Part shown: positions 12,685 through 23,218 of the stretch, one piece after another | Layout: every line of letters starts with the position of its first letter | Position numbering within the stretch: the stretch's first letter is position 1 | Assembly (NCBI GenBank): GCA_020912385.1 | Contig: CP087216.1 | Location: 1,860,001 to 1,924,000 of the forward strand | DNA from: Neofusicoccum parvum | Taxonomy: Eukaryota; Ascomycota; Dothideomycetes; Botryosphaeriales; Botryosphaeriaceae | Direction: 5' to 3' | DNA length: 64,000 nt | Made by a program: the position numbers and the translations under genes | Notes under the pieces: model-generated | What the model saw: only the letters and a program-made list of their open reading frames with translations | Database searches by the model: none | Told to the model about the DNA's origin: nothing

Positions 12685-13725
12685 ATGTGACCGCTTTGAT
12701 GTCTTTTTTCCCCTTTCGGCTAGAAATTGAACTGTTGCGTATGTGTAGGTCCGCGAGAGTGAGAGAGGGTCTGCGCGGGCACCCACCAGAAGTATATACA
12801 TACACGCGCACCCACTCGGCGTATTTGAAGAAAGGTGTTTAGGCTGAGTGATGAGATGGGAGGGACTTTTGCCTGTTTCAATTGTGGTCTGTAGTAGACT
12901 AGGCAGGCTTGGAGAATGGGGGTTTTGGGAATTGTAGCTTTAAGCTCGTTATTGTCTGCTTACTTTCATGGCACGCGAATGTGTTGCAATGTGGCGTGTC
13001 TCACAGACCCTGTATTGACTCCCGTTGGTTTGTGTCTCCAAAAAGAGCCGCTCGCCAGCTGGAAAACAAGGAATCTTCCGCAGTGTCGCAGACAGGCCTC
13101 GTGTGCAGGGCACTGGGCTGTCTCTGGCAGATCTCCCGGACGGGTGATGGCGCGAGCGCGCCGGCCGGCACGTCTTCTCCGAGCAAAGCGGAGCCGTTCG
13201 GCGGGACTTCATTGCGCAACTGTCGTCACCTACGTCATCACCCTCGACATCGACTCGTCAAGGGATCAGGCACGCTACACGAAACTTGGCAGGGCTGCAC
13301 ATCTGCTGCCGCAACGCGTAAGGCCTAACCGCTTGCAAGCTCATTCAGCTCCGGCAATGATGTAGGCTCGCGTCTCCTGTGCGGGCGTGCAGCCGTGAGC
13401 ACACGCGCCGCGCGCAACATCGCGCGCCTCTCTTCAGTCAACATGTAAGCGTGCTGCTGCTGCTGCTGCTGCTTGATTGCTCTGCCGGCTCTTCACTTCT
13501 CCCATTCCATCTTATTACTGCGGTTTCTGGAGAACTTGCACCAGGTCTTTCGACCTTCTCACTTCCTTCATCCAAGTCGAACGTCTGCACCCCACGCAGC
13601 TTCCTGCTCTCTCGAGCTTCCGTCCCTGCCCTCCAACTCGTTCTCCACCCTCACCACCGCCTGATTAGCACACCCTCGTCCTCTCAGCCTTCCCCCAGAA
13701 CCACCACCACCACCACTACACCGCA
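12685..13725. other. Intergenic region with a CTG microsatellite
   Basis: 3' flank of NCR1 and promoter/leader of the cation efflux gene. A short CTG repeat (about 13452-13472) is the only distinctive element. The leader from 13480 to 13725 is pyrimidine-rich. No supported coding frame. Confidence 0.5.
13452..13472. repeat. CTG trinucleotide microsatellite
   Basis: About seven CTG units in the leader region of the CDF transporter gene. Likely polymorphic between strains; no coding role seen. Confidence 0.7.
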
Positions 13726-15396
13726 ATGGTCTCCTCCCGCCACAACCGCCACCGCGGCGGCGTCAACGGCAACGCCCGCATGCGCCCCGACGACGAAGCC
13801 ACGCACAAGCACCGCCCGCAAAACGACCTCGAGTCGGGGCGCTCCAGCGGGGCCCCGCGGCGGCACCCGCTGCCACCGCGCTTCCGGTTCCGCGACGCGG
13901 TCGCGGCGACCATGGACATGCGGGACGTCGAGGGGCTCAAGCGCGCGCTCCGCGACGGCATCGACCAGGGGTCGCTCGAGAAGTTCCGGCTGTCGGAGGG
14001 CGAGCTGAAGGGCATCAGGAACAAGAAGGTGCGGGGGTTCTACAAGGAGCAGAACGAGCGGCTGGACGACTGGCTGGAGGTGGACGCGCTGGTCATGGCC
14101 ATGGCGGACGACGTGCTGGACTCGATGAACCCGCGGGACATGGATCATGATGGCGTGGCGGAGGCGGGGGGCGCGTTGCAGGCGACGGCGGAGAGTGTGG
14201 AGCCGTTGCTGCCGGATGAGGAGAGGGAGAAGAGGGGGAAGGAGAGGAGGAACGCGAGGTGGGCGATTAATGTGAGTGGTTTCCTTTTCTTCCGGGGAGA
14301 GGTCAGTTGGGCGGTTTTGGGATTTTGGACCTGACGCGCTGGATTCGGGCAGATTAACGTCGTCGCGAACATCTTGCTGTTGGCGGCAAAGTGCATTGCG
14401 GCGTACTTCTCCTCGTCGTTGTCGCTGATTGCGTCGTTGGTGGACTCGGCGCTGGATTTGCTGTGCACACTCATAGTCTGGACGACGAACAAGCTGGTGG
14501 CGTGGAGGTTGAATCGGTTAAAGGCGAAGTTCCCCGTGGGCAGGAGACGTCTGGAACCCTTGGGTATCCTGGTATTCTCTATCGTGAGTGCTCGTTCTTC
14601 TCCTTGGCTCCGTACCGTTGGGCTCACGTAAAGCAGATCATGATCTTGTCTTTCGCGCAAATCCTTCAAGAATCCGTCCAGAAGCTCCTCCCAGGTACGG
14701 GAGAGGCCCAGGAGCTCCCCATGATCGCCATCGGTGCCATGGCCGCGACAATCGGCCTAAAAGGACTCATCTGGTTTGGCTGTATACCCATCAAAACCAC
14801 CCAAGTGCAAGCACTCGCCCAAGGTAAACTCAACCCCTTCCTGGCCGCTTCATAATAACCGTTGACGTTGTATTTTCATCGCAGACTGCAAAACCGACGT
14901 CTACTTCAACACCCTCTCCCTTCTTTTCCCCGTTATCGGCTACAAAGCAAATCTCTGGTGGTTTGACCCCGTCGGCGCAGCTCTACTCTCGCTCTTCATC
15001 ATCTACGACTGGGCCGAGACATCGTTCGAGAACGTGACGAGACTCACCGGCTCGGCCGCGAACGACCGTGTCCACCGCAAGATGCTGTACCTGGCGTACC
15101 GCTTCATGCCCCTCGTGTCCGGCTTGAAGCGCGTGACAGCGTACCATGCTGGTGATGGAATCTGGGTAGAGATGGATGTGTTGCTGGACGAGTCGACGCC
15201 GCTGAGGAAGGCGCACGATATTGCGGAGACGCTGCAGTATTGCTGTGAAGGTAAGTCACCCCCGAGGAAATGGTTCGGCGTACTTGGTATGTCTGCTAAC
15301 GTGCTTCGAATGGCAGCTCTGGGAGAGGTTGACAGGGCATTCGTCACGACTGATTATGCGACGCAAGGCCCGTCGGGGCATGTGAATGAAGAGTAG
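13726..15396 (+). CDS. Cation diffusion facilitator transporter, DxxxD (Mn-type) signature
   Basis: Proton-coupled divalent metal exporter of the CDF family. Five exons join in phase: 13726-14271, 14353-14583, 14637-14823, 14885-15250 and 15317-15396, for 469 residues. A hydrophilic cytosolic N-terminal region of about 180 residues precedes six membrane helices. Helix 2 carries DSALD and helix 5 carries DCKTD; two DxxxD sites are the signature usually linked to manganese (or Fe/Mn), whereas Zn carriers have HxxxD. The KFPVGRRRLEPLG loop is typical of the fungal branch. The C-terminal cytosolic domain (YHAGDGIWVEMDVLLDE, then ALGEVDRAFVTTDY) is the ferredoxin-like fold of CDF dimers. Metal specificity is inferred from the motif only. 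It converges on COQ5, 487 bp away. Confidence 0.92.
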
Positions 15397-15883
15397 ATAA
15401 GGTGCATGGGATCGTGTAGAAGTAGATCATGAAGAACGTATGTGTATTTTTAGAGAAAGTAAAAGCGCTTCAATCACCGCAGTACTGATATATCTCGAGG
15501 AGCTAATAACGGAAGTGAAAGATAGCGGATAATTTCGGGCATGATCTCATGGTATATGTAATATCAAGAGGAAGCCTGTTCTGTCGAAGTGAATTTGCGG
15601 CCCTTAAGCACATGGTGTATAGCATTTGGCCTACGGGCCCATTCAGGGTCCACACGACAGGTTCCCGACGGGACCTGAGAATCACCCGTCTTCTATTCCG
15701 ATATGTTGTCAGTTGAACCAAGGGTCCGAGCGGGAATCAGAAGGGATGGAAAGATACATTAGATGAATAGGAGAACAGTTGCGTCACATATGCTCCCTCT
15801 CCTTTGTTCACACTACTACGCCCATCGCCCATGTGTCCCGATAGCCCATATAATACAGTAATCATTTTACACATAGCCACAGA
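15397..15883. other. Convergent 3' intergenic region
   Basis: Lies between the 3' ends of the CDF transporter and COQ5. It is AT-richer than the flanking exons and should hold both terminators. I see no gene in it. Confidence 0.5.
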
Positions 15884-16889
15884 TCACGACGACTTCGTCA
15901 CAGGCTTGACGCCCTTGTGTATCGCAGCAATGCCATTCGTCAAATCTTCCCAGCCCTTGCCCGGCACGACAAAGCCGGCCGCCTGGATCATGCCACTGAA
16001 CTCCTCCTGGCTGGGGAAGCGCTCGATGCTCTCGACGAGGTACTGGTAGCTGTCACGGTCGCCGGCGACCAGCTGGCCGATGAGCGGGATGGCGCCGAAG
16101 CTCCAGTTCTTGTAGACGGTGTTGAAGAGCGAGTTGTGCACCTTGCTGAACTCCAGGCACGCGAAAACGCCGCCCGGGCGGAGCACGCGGAACGCCTCGC
16201 GCAGCGCGCGGTCTTTGTCCGTGAAGTTGCGGATGCCGAACGCCACCGTGTACAGGTCGACGGAGTTGTCGGGGATCATGTCGAGGTGCTCGGCGTTGGC
16301 TTCGACGAAGTCGAGGCGGCCGGCCCGCGCGTACGGCGTCTCGAGCGAGCGCTTCTTGCCCTCGGCAAGCATGTCCGGGTTGATGTCGGCGACGGTCACG
16401 CGCGTGTGCGCGTCGTGGTTGATGTTGCTGGCGTGGTCGAGCAGCCGGAAGGCGATGTCGCCCGTGCCGCCTGCGATGTCGAGGATGTTCCAGCCTTGCG
16501 GGGCAGACGGGTCGCGCGGTGCGGTTACAGGGTTGGTGCCTGGGTTCAGGTTGCGCACGAAGTGGTCTTTCCACAGGCGGTGGATGCCGAGTGACATCAG
16601 GTCGTTCATCGTGTCGTACGAGCTTGCGACTGAGGAGAAGACGCCGCGGACTGGAAGGGGAGGAGTCAGCGAGTGGTGACCGGGTGGGGATTGGGGTCAA
16701 CTGCAAACCTTTGGCCTCCTTCAGCGACTCCGCAACGGTCTCAAAGCCGAAGTGGGTGGTCTTCTCATGCTGCGGCTGTTGCTGGGCATGGCGGGCGGCG
16801 CACGAGAAGCAGCGGTAGGGCTCGCGGATGGGTCTTGTGCGCAGCTCGCGCAGCAATTGGCGGCGGAGGACAGGGGCGGCGGGACGCAT
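15884..16889 (-). CDS. COQ5: Mitochondrial 2-methoxy-6-polyprenyl-1,4-benzoquinol methylase Coq5
   Basis: SAM-dependent C-methyltransferase of ubiquinone synthesis, on the matrix side of the inner mitochondrial membrane in the CoQ synthome. Two exons, 16709-16889 and 15884-16650, give 315 residues. The first 30 residues are rich in Arg and Ala with few acids (MRPAAPVLRRQLL), a mitochondrial presequence. The splice gives KEAKVRGVFSSVASSYDTMND, matching the UbiE/Coq5 start of fold. SAM motif I is DIAGGTGDIAF (about residue 115), followed by VADINPDMLAEGKKR and AFGIRNFTDKDRALREAFRVL, all diagnostic of UbiE/Coq5. The upstream reading frame is open without a stop, but 16889 is chosen because it begins a proper presequence. 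It is divergent from the BCKDH E1 alpha gene. Confidence 0.95.
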
Positions 16890-17132
16890 GGCGGCGGGCA
16901 GGGCTTGGATGGATGTTGGAGCACTGACAGACGCGATGGGGCGACGCTCTCGACGTGCGGAATGACTTTCTGCGCGCGGATGTGGCCCCTGCGTAGGGCT
17001 GAGCTGATCGCCGGGTAGCCTCCAGGCCCAGCGAGGGAAGGCCGACGGTAGCCGCGCCTTCTCCGCACCTCCGCATTCTCCTCCGCAACTCTGTTCTCGC
17101 CCTCCATTGTTTACCATGTTCTCCACACCAGC
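16890..17132. promoter_or_regulatory. Short shared promoter region between COQ5 and BCKDH E1 alpha
   Basis: Only 243 bp separate the start codons of two divergently transcribed mitochondrial metabolism genes, so both promoters and leaders lie here. I see no clear TATA box on either side. Coregulation is an inference from the arrangement. Confidence 0.6.
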
Positions 17133-18592
17133 ATGTCTCTCCGCCACGCTGCCCCCCGGGCTCTCCCTTCGAGGGCTGCGAGATTCTCGCAGGCCGCGCC
17201 CATAATACCGCGTCAATCATGGCCGCAGCAAAGACACCCGGCAGCCCCGCGCCTGAGATGGAGCTCCGTCTCGCAGCGCCCGGGCTCAGATCGGTGAGCA
17301 ATTGGCCTCCCATGGCTCAGAAATGGCCCGGTACTGATGTCTCCAGCGTTCACTTCCCCGGCGCCGTCAACAGCAAGTTCACCACGACCCTGGCTTTCGA
17401 CCAGCCCGCCGACAAGCCGGCCATGCCCACCTACCGCATCCTGGACCAGGACGGCGTGCCCGTGGACAAGGACCGCGCGCTCCCGGACGTATCAGACGCA
17501 CAGGTAGTCCAGTGGTATAAGAACATGCTCACGGTGAGCATCATGGACCTGATCATGTTCGACGCCCAACGGCAGGGGCGGCTCTCCTTCTACATGGTCT
17601 CCGCAGGCGAGGAGGGCATCGCGGTTGGTTCGGCGGCAGCGCTGCGTCCCGACGACGTCATCTTCGCGCAGTACCGCGAGACGGGCGTGTTCGCGCAGCG
17701 CGGCTTCTCGCTCGACGACTTCATGAACCAGCTGTTCGCCAACCGGCACGACCCAGGCCTGGGCCGCAACATGCCGGTGCACTACGGCAGCTCCGCCCTG
17801 CACATCCACACCATCTCGTCGCCGCTGGCCACACAGATCCCGCATGCCGCCGGCGCCGCCTACGCTCTCAAGATGCGCGCGCTGCAGAACCCCAACGAGG
17901 ACCCGCGCGTCGTGACGTGCTACTTCGGCGAGGGCGCCGCCAGCGAGGGCGACTTCCACGCCGCGCTCAATATCGCGGCGACGAGGTCATGCCCGGTAGT
18001 GTTCATCTGCCGCAACAACGGCTACGCCATCAGCACCCCGACGCTCGAGCAGTACCGCGGCGACGGCATCGCGTCGCGCGGCCTGGGCTACGGCATCGAC
18101 ACGGTGCGCGTCGACGGCAACGACATCCTCGCCGTCTACGAGGTTACGCAGGAAGCCCGTCGGCGCGCTCTTGAAGGCGGCGGGAGACCAGTGCTTGTAG
18201 AGGCTATGAGCTACCGCGTGTCGCACCATAGCACGTCCGATGACAGCTTTGCTTACCGCGCCCGCGTCGAGGTTGAGGACTGGAAGCGTCGTGACAACCC
18301 CATCACCCGCTTGCGTAAGTGGATGGAGGGGAAGGGCTTGTGGAGCGAGGAGCAGGAGAAGGCGGAGCGCAGCAAGATTCGCAAAGACGTCCTGGCTGCC
18401 TTTGCGCGCGCAGAGAAGGAGAAGAGACCGGCGCTCAGGAACTTGTGGGAAGGAGTGTACGAGGGCGTGACGGAAGAGGCTGAGGCGCAGATTCAGGAGA
18501 TGAAGCGCGTGCTGCAGAAGTATGAGGGAGAGTATGACTTGAGCGAGTTTGAGGGCGGGATTGAAGGCTTGGAGCCCAAGAGCAAGAAGTGA
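17133..18592 (+). CDS. 2-oxoisovalerate (branched-chain ketoacid) dehydrogenase E1 alpha subunit, mitochondrial
   Basis: Thiamine-diphosphate-dependent E1 alpha subunit of the complex that decarboxylates the keto acids of Leu, Ile and Val in the mitochondrial matrix; it acts with E1 beta, E2 and E3. Two exons, 17133-17293 and 17347-18592, give 468 residues. The first exon encodes an Arg/Ala-rich presequence (MSLRHAAPRALPSRAARFSQ) and ends SSVSQRPGSDR; the 53-nt intron has a TACTGAT branch site and restores VHFPGAVNSKF. The 457-residue frame starting at 17219 uses a different upstream frame and reads through the intron, so its first residues are not real. TPP-binding motif: GEGAASEGDFHAALN to NNGYAIS, about residues 247-278. 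YRVSHHSTSDD carries the phosphorylation-loop serine region of E1 alpha. Confidence 0.94.
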
Positions 18593-19371
18593 GGGTGTGA
18601 GGTAGATGGGGTGCATTTCGAGCATCACAGCGGCGCGTTTGGTTTTTGCATGTGTGCTTGACTTTAGACAGAAAATTTAAGACGCATAAGTAATAACACA
18701 AGTTTATAAAGCTATGCGCTTTCGCAGCCACAATTTTTTATTGTCATTTGTAACCACCTGAGGGTCAGTGATAGCCCTTATCCAAGTGACTATCCAAGTG
18801 AACACGCCTAGGTCTTGATTGAACACATGCTTAGCGAGCCAGATATCTTGCGGGCGCCAATGCTCTTCCACAAGCTCGCACTACAGTAATGACTATGTGT
18901 TAGTGACCACTGCGGATAGTTCTAATACAAGAGAGCGTTAGAAGAGAGATGAGAGGCCGGTACATGAAAGACAACATTCGATAATTTTAGGCAGAAATCC
19001 GCCTTGCTGCTGCGCCTTGCTTATCTGGCGACACAATTTGTGCCATCACAGAACAGGTCTCGGCGACCAATCATACCTGGTGTTACTGACTAGTAGTACA
19101 TGCAGCCCCTACCGCACAAGAAGCCCGTTGGTCGGGCGTTGCAGCAGCTGACGGTCGGGAATCCTTCAAGCAAGCCCGAACAAGCTTTAGGGGGCATCCA
19201 CCTCTCGTTTATTTGGACCCCAAATCCTTTGGAAACGAGCGCGAAACTGACAGAATATTGTTTATCTTAGGACCCTATAAGTCAGAGCTGGCCCCAGACA
19301 TAAATGTAGGCTTATCGTTCGTTGGTCCTCAATGCGTTCCCAGTGAAACTTTGCCCTCGCCCCTTGAAATC
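18593..19371. other. Intergenic region, BCKDH 3' flank and DUF6536 promoter
   Basis: AT-richer than the preceding gene. A TATA-like element lies at 19276-19281. No credible coding frame in the first 600 bases. Confidence 0.5.
19276..19281 (+). promoter_or_regulatory. TATA-like element upstream of the DUF6536 gene
   Basis: TATAAG lies 91 bases before the preferred ATG at 19372, a sensible distance for a fungal TATA box. It supports 19372 as the start over 19493. Confidence 0.45.
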
Positions 19372-21890
19372 ATGGTCCGCCCGCAACTCCGTCCTTCTCA
19401 ACGCCAAAGTCGCGATGTTACAGTACAAGACGAAGAGGTAGAGATGCTGGCCTATGACATGTACTGCTAGAACAAGAGTGTGACGTTCCGAAATGCTAAC
19501 GATGCTCAGGAATCGGGAAGATGATGGTGCAGAATCCGAAGACCCAGAATCTAATCCACTCATGGCCCCAAGTGGTGAGGAACGAAAAGCGACATCAGAT
19601 ACGCTGCCCGGCTCCCATAAGATACGCCTCAAAGTACCTCTCTGGTCACCTATGCGGACATGGATGAAAAACAATTTGTCCGGCTGGAGGGGCGGAGTCG
19701 TCTTGAACATAGTCCTCGCTGCAGTCGTTTTACTACTCAATACTTCCTTCCTACTCGTGGCGATTACAAAACACGGACCGAAAGAAGGCTCGGTTGGAAC
19801 GCTCGTGGAGGGCACTTGTTCCTACGTGGAGACGCTTGCCCTTGTCAGTCATCTGCTCATCAACATTCTGAGCACACTGCTACTGAGCGCCAGTAATTAC
19901 ACCATGCAGATTCTGGCTGCACCGACACGCCAGGAAGTCGACACTGCTCATGGAAAAAGTCGCTATGTCCGCATCGGAATCCAGGACATGGGAAACTTCA
20001 GATACGTTTCTTTACCGCGCTTTTTCTTATGGTTACTGCTGGGTCTTTCATCACTGCCGCTCCACTTAATGTACGCGGAAACCCCTTTCTCTGCATCTGA
20101 AAACTCAATCCGCATCGCAGGACTAACGCACCAAAAGGTACAATTCTGCAATATTTCCACGACTTGGGACCAGCGAGTATGCAGTTGCAGTCGTAACACC
20201 CAGCTTTTTAAATGGCGAGAAGTTTGGTTCCCCTTACATTGAAACGCTTCCCTCAAACTTGGATTCTCAAGATTTCCTTGATACAGGGACTATAATCAAC
20301 GAAACCAAATACCCAGATTTCATAAATGACTTGAATCACGACCTGCCCAATGAGGATCTTGACCTCGTCAGCCATCTACAGAGGCAAACTACCCAAGGCA
20401 CGCTTATGCGAAAAAGTCAGACAGATTGCATGAAAGCATATAGCAACCCCGTCCAGAGCGAGTTCCGGAATGTCATCGCTGTGTCGGAGGCTGCAACCAA
20501 CGGTTCGTTGTTATGGCTAGAAAAGTCCACTCCTTTGTCGAATACCTCAACGGCTTGGATATGCAAATATTCCTGGAAAGGACTCAACTCAACCACCATG
20601 GAGCCTACTTGCAGCTCGGGAGATGTGGAGAACAACGCAACTTACTGGTCTATCGGATATCATCATCAAGTGCCGATCAATGCCACGCACTCGTCACTCT
20701 GGAGCTACCCAATCTCGTACTGTTTAGTTGAACCAGGCATACCGAAGCCATGTGCTCTCGATTACGACAGTTGGCTACTTAGCGTAGTAATCGGCGCTAA
20801 CGCAGCAAAGGTCATCCTCATGGTAGTCACTTTAATGCTACTCCGCCGCCCTACCCTCGTCACGTTGGGCGACGCGGTCTCGTCCTTCTTAGAAAGTCCG
20901 GATGTTAACACTCATGGAATGAGTCTTTTCACCGAGAAAGACTTCCGCGGAGAGTACTACCGCTCCACAAATGCAACCAGAGAGCCCTGGACACCCAAAG
21001 CGAAGACCTACTCCGCAAAAGACTACCATGTCCGCAACTTCTCCTCCCCCTCCGAGTTGGAATGGTTCGTCAGCATCGCCATGTAAGCACCGCGCACCCC
21101 CTGACGTCCAGATGCCACTAACCCCCCAACCCCCAGCTACTTCTTCTTCGTCCTCGGCTCCGCCATCAAAATCATGCTCTCCGACGGCGTCTCCGCCACC
21201 GACTTCCGCAACCTCGCCCTCAGCACCATCCGCCCGCAATCGCTCACCATGGGCCGAGACCTCGCCCCGCCCGCCCTCGCCATCGTAGCCAACACGCCAC
21301 AGCTACTCCTATCAGCGGGCTACCTGCTCTACAACCGGCTGCTCACGGCAACAGCGGTGGCAGGCGAGTGGGCGGCCTTCGGCGCGGCGGCGCCCAAAGC
21401 GCTGCGCACGACGCGGCCGGCGGGCGCGCAGCGCTCGACGCGCTGGCTGCAGCTGCCGCACCGCTTCGCGGCGCCGGCGGTGGCCGCGTCCGCGCTGCTG
21501 CACTACCTCGCGTCGCAGGCGCTGTTCTTCGCCGCCGTCCGCGTCTACGCGGACGACGGCGGCCGCGTCGTCCGGGACGTGTCCGGCTTGGGCTCGTCGA
21601 ACGCCGCGATGCTGGCGCTGGCCGTCTGCGCGGCGGCGCTGATCGTGGCGAGCATGGTGTTGGGGTGGCGGGTGCGGAGGGCGGGGCTGCCGCCTGCGAG
21701 CTTCTGCAGCGCGGTTATTGCGGCGGCGTGTCATCGGCCGGAGTGGGATGGGAAGGCACATGAGAAGGCGGTGCGGTGGGGGGAGGTGGTGGGACTGCGG
21801 TTTAGGGACGGGGATGGGGCGGATGTTGGGCATTGCTGTTTTAGTAGTGGGGAAGTTGCGGTGCCGGAGGAGGGACGGAAGTATATGTAG
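19372..21890 (+). CDS. DUF6536 multi-pass membrane protein
   Basis: Fungal membrane protein of unknown function. My model has four exons: 19372-19460, 19510-20070, 20138-21082 and 21137-21890, all in phase, giving 782 residues. The DUF6536 hallmark is GWRGGVVLNIVLAAVVLLLN, then GTLVEGTCSYVE, HLLINILSTLLLSASNY, APTRQEVD and LPLHLM-YNSAIF. The last string appears only when the 67-nt intron 20071-20137 (ACTAAC branch site) is removed, which confirms that splice. Further helices lie near 20770-20850 and 21140-21700. The middle has many N-glycosylation sites (NET, NGS, NTS, NAT), consistent with an extracytosolic loop. The first small exon is less certain; if absent, translation could begin at 19493. 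The last exon is much more GC-rich than the first three. Its stop is 65 bp from that of the convergent monooxygenase gene. Confidence 0.85.
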
Positions 21891-21955
21891 AGTGGTGTAG
21901 AGTGGCGACGATCTATTGATACAATTCTAAGACACTTTCTCAACACAGCTGTTAT

Positions 21956-23218
21956 CTAAGAAGCGGTGGGTTTGGAGTCCGCGACCTCGAACTTCGGGTA
22001 TTGTGGCAACGGGAAATCCTCCGAGTTGTTGTCCTTATCGAATGTTTTCACCAGCCATGGGATTGCCACGACTTTGGAAAGTAGCACGAAGAAGGATTGC
22101 AACAGCCATCGTTTCCATGCCGTCGCGGGATGTGCAACGCTCGGAATAAACGAAGGGATGTTCTGGGTCTCCTCGACAAATGGGCGAAATTGGCTTTCGT
22201 AAGCGTCCAGCGCCTTTGCAGGATGTTCACCCTCGTCCAACTTGCTCAGTTCGCCTGCAAGGACGTAGGCCCCGTTGATGGCCAGAGAAGCGCCCGCACC
22301 TGTGAGCGGCGTGGGCGCATAAGCAGCGTCTCCCAGGCAAATGACGCGGGAGTTGGACCATTTGGACATCCTGATCTGTTGAACCGCCTGGAAGTAGAAG
22401 TCGGGTGCTTGGTCCATGGAGTCCAGGAGCCTCGGCGCCAGCCACCCAGCATCTCGGAATTCCCTTCTCAAGAGCTCCTCCTGCGTCTGTCTGTCGCTCC
22501 TGGATGCCTCCTGCCACGCCTTTTTCTGGGCGTCGGTGCAAGGCATGAGAGCGACACATGCCCTCATGGTGCCGTGCGGGTCGGGCCTAAGGCTTAGGAT
22601 CCTTGAGCCAAGAGCATGGTAGATCTTCCACCAGTCGGTGTCGCCGGGTTGGCGCGGCGTGGTCCAGTAGGCGGTGTACATGCCCTTGTCAACCACATTG
22701 ACCGACTCCGCAGGGAAGCACTGCTTTCGCACCCGAGACCACTGGCCATCTGCTGCAACCAAGAGACCAAACTGCTGCACCTCGCCGTTGCTCAACTCGA
22801 CCTTGACGGAGTTCTCGTCATTCGAAATGACCTTTGTGATTGTGGTGCCGAGCAGGTAGTCGACATTCGGATGGTCTTTCGAGGCCTCATTGAGGATCCG
22901 CGCCAAGTCTCCGCGAAGGATCTCAAACTCCGACGTGGGACTGGCAGAAGACCCCTCCTTGACTGGAAAGGGCGCAAATGGCCGTCCGCGTGGATCGATG
23001 AATTCCGTGCCCTTTTCTGTGGTGTTGAACCGCCGAAGTTCATCCATGAGCCCCATCTTCTTGAGCACTGTGAGTGCGCTGCCGTTGACATCGATGTTCT
23101 GCCCATGGGACAGTATGGAGTTGCTCTTCTCGACAACAGTGACGCGTGCGCCGGCCTTTGCCAGGAACCAGGCCAGCGCGGGCCCGGCGACGCCCGCTCC
23201 ACTGATCAGGACGCGCAT
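21956..23218 (-). CDS. FAD-dependent aromatic-ring hydroxylase-like monooxygenase
   Basis: Flavoprotein monooxygenase of the PHBH/TetX-like group, which uses NAD(P)H and oxygen to hydroxylate small organic substrates. From the ATG at 23218 it is 420 residues without introns. The FAD-binding Rossmann motif GAGVAGPALAWFLAKAG is at residues about 7-23, ending in the acidic VVEKS; the second FAD motif GDAAYAPTPLTGAGASLAINGAY is near residue 300. A hydrophobic stretch (LLQSFFVLLSKVVAIPWLV) near the C-terminus may associate with membrane. I chose 23218 because the Rossmann fold begins a few residues after it, but the frame stays open upstream as far as 23617. The substrate cannot be told; such enzymes act in secondary metabolism or detoxification. 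No cluster partners are visible. Confidence 0.88.
   Translation of the reverse strand: MRVLISGAGVAGPALAWFLAKAGARVTVVEKSNSILSHGQNIDVNGSALTVLKKMGLMDELRRFNTTEKGTEFIDPRGRPFAPFPVKEGSSASPTSEFEILRGDLARILNEASKDHPNVDYLLGTTITKVISNDENSVKVELSNGEVQQFGLLVAADGQWSRVRKQCFPAESVNVVDKGMYTAYWTTPRQPGDTDWWKIYHALGSRILSLRPDPHGTMRACVALMPCTDAQKKAWQEASRSDRQTQEELLRREFRDAGWLAPRLLDSMDQAPDFYFQAVQQIRMSKWSNSRVICLGDAAYAPTPLTGAGASLAINGAYVLAGELSKLDEGEHPAKALDAYESQFRPFVEETQNIPSFIPSVAHPATAWKRWLLQSFFVLLSKVVAIPWLVKTFDKDNNSEDFPLPQYPKFEVADSKPTAS

Noticed and set aside
19213..19371. Upstream part of an 85-codon frame ahead of the DUF6536 gene as extra coding sequence
   Set aside because: It would start upstream of or across the TATA-like element at 19276. 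The ATG at 19372 with the 49-nt phase-2 intron fits better.
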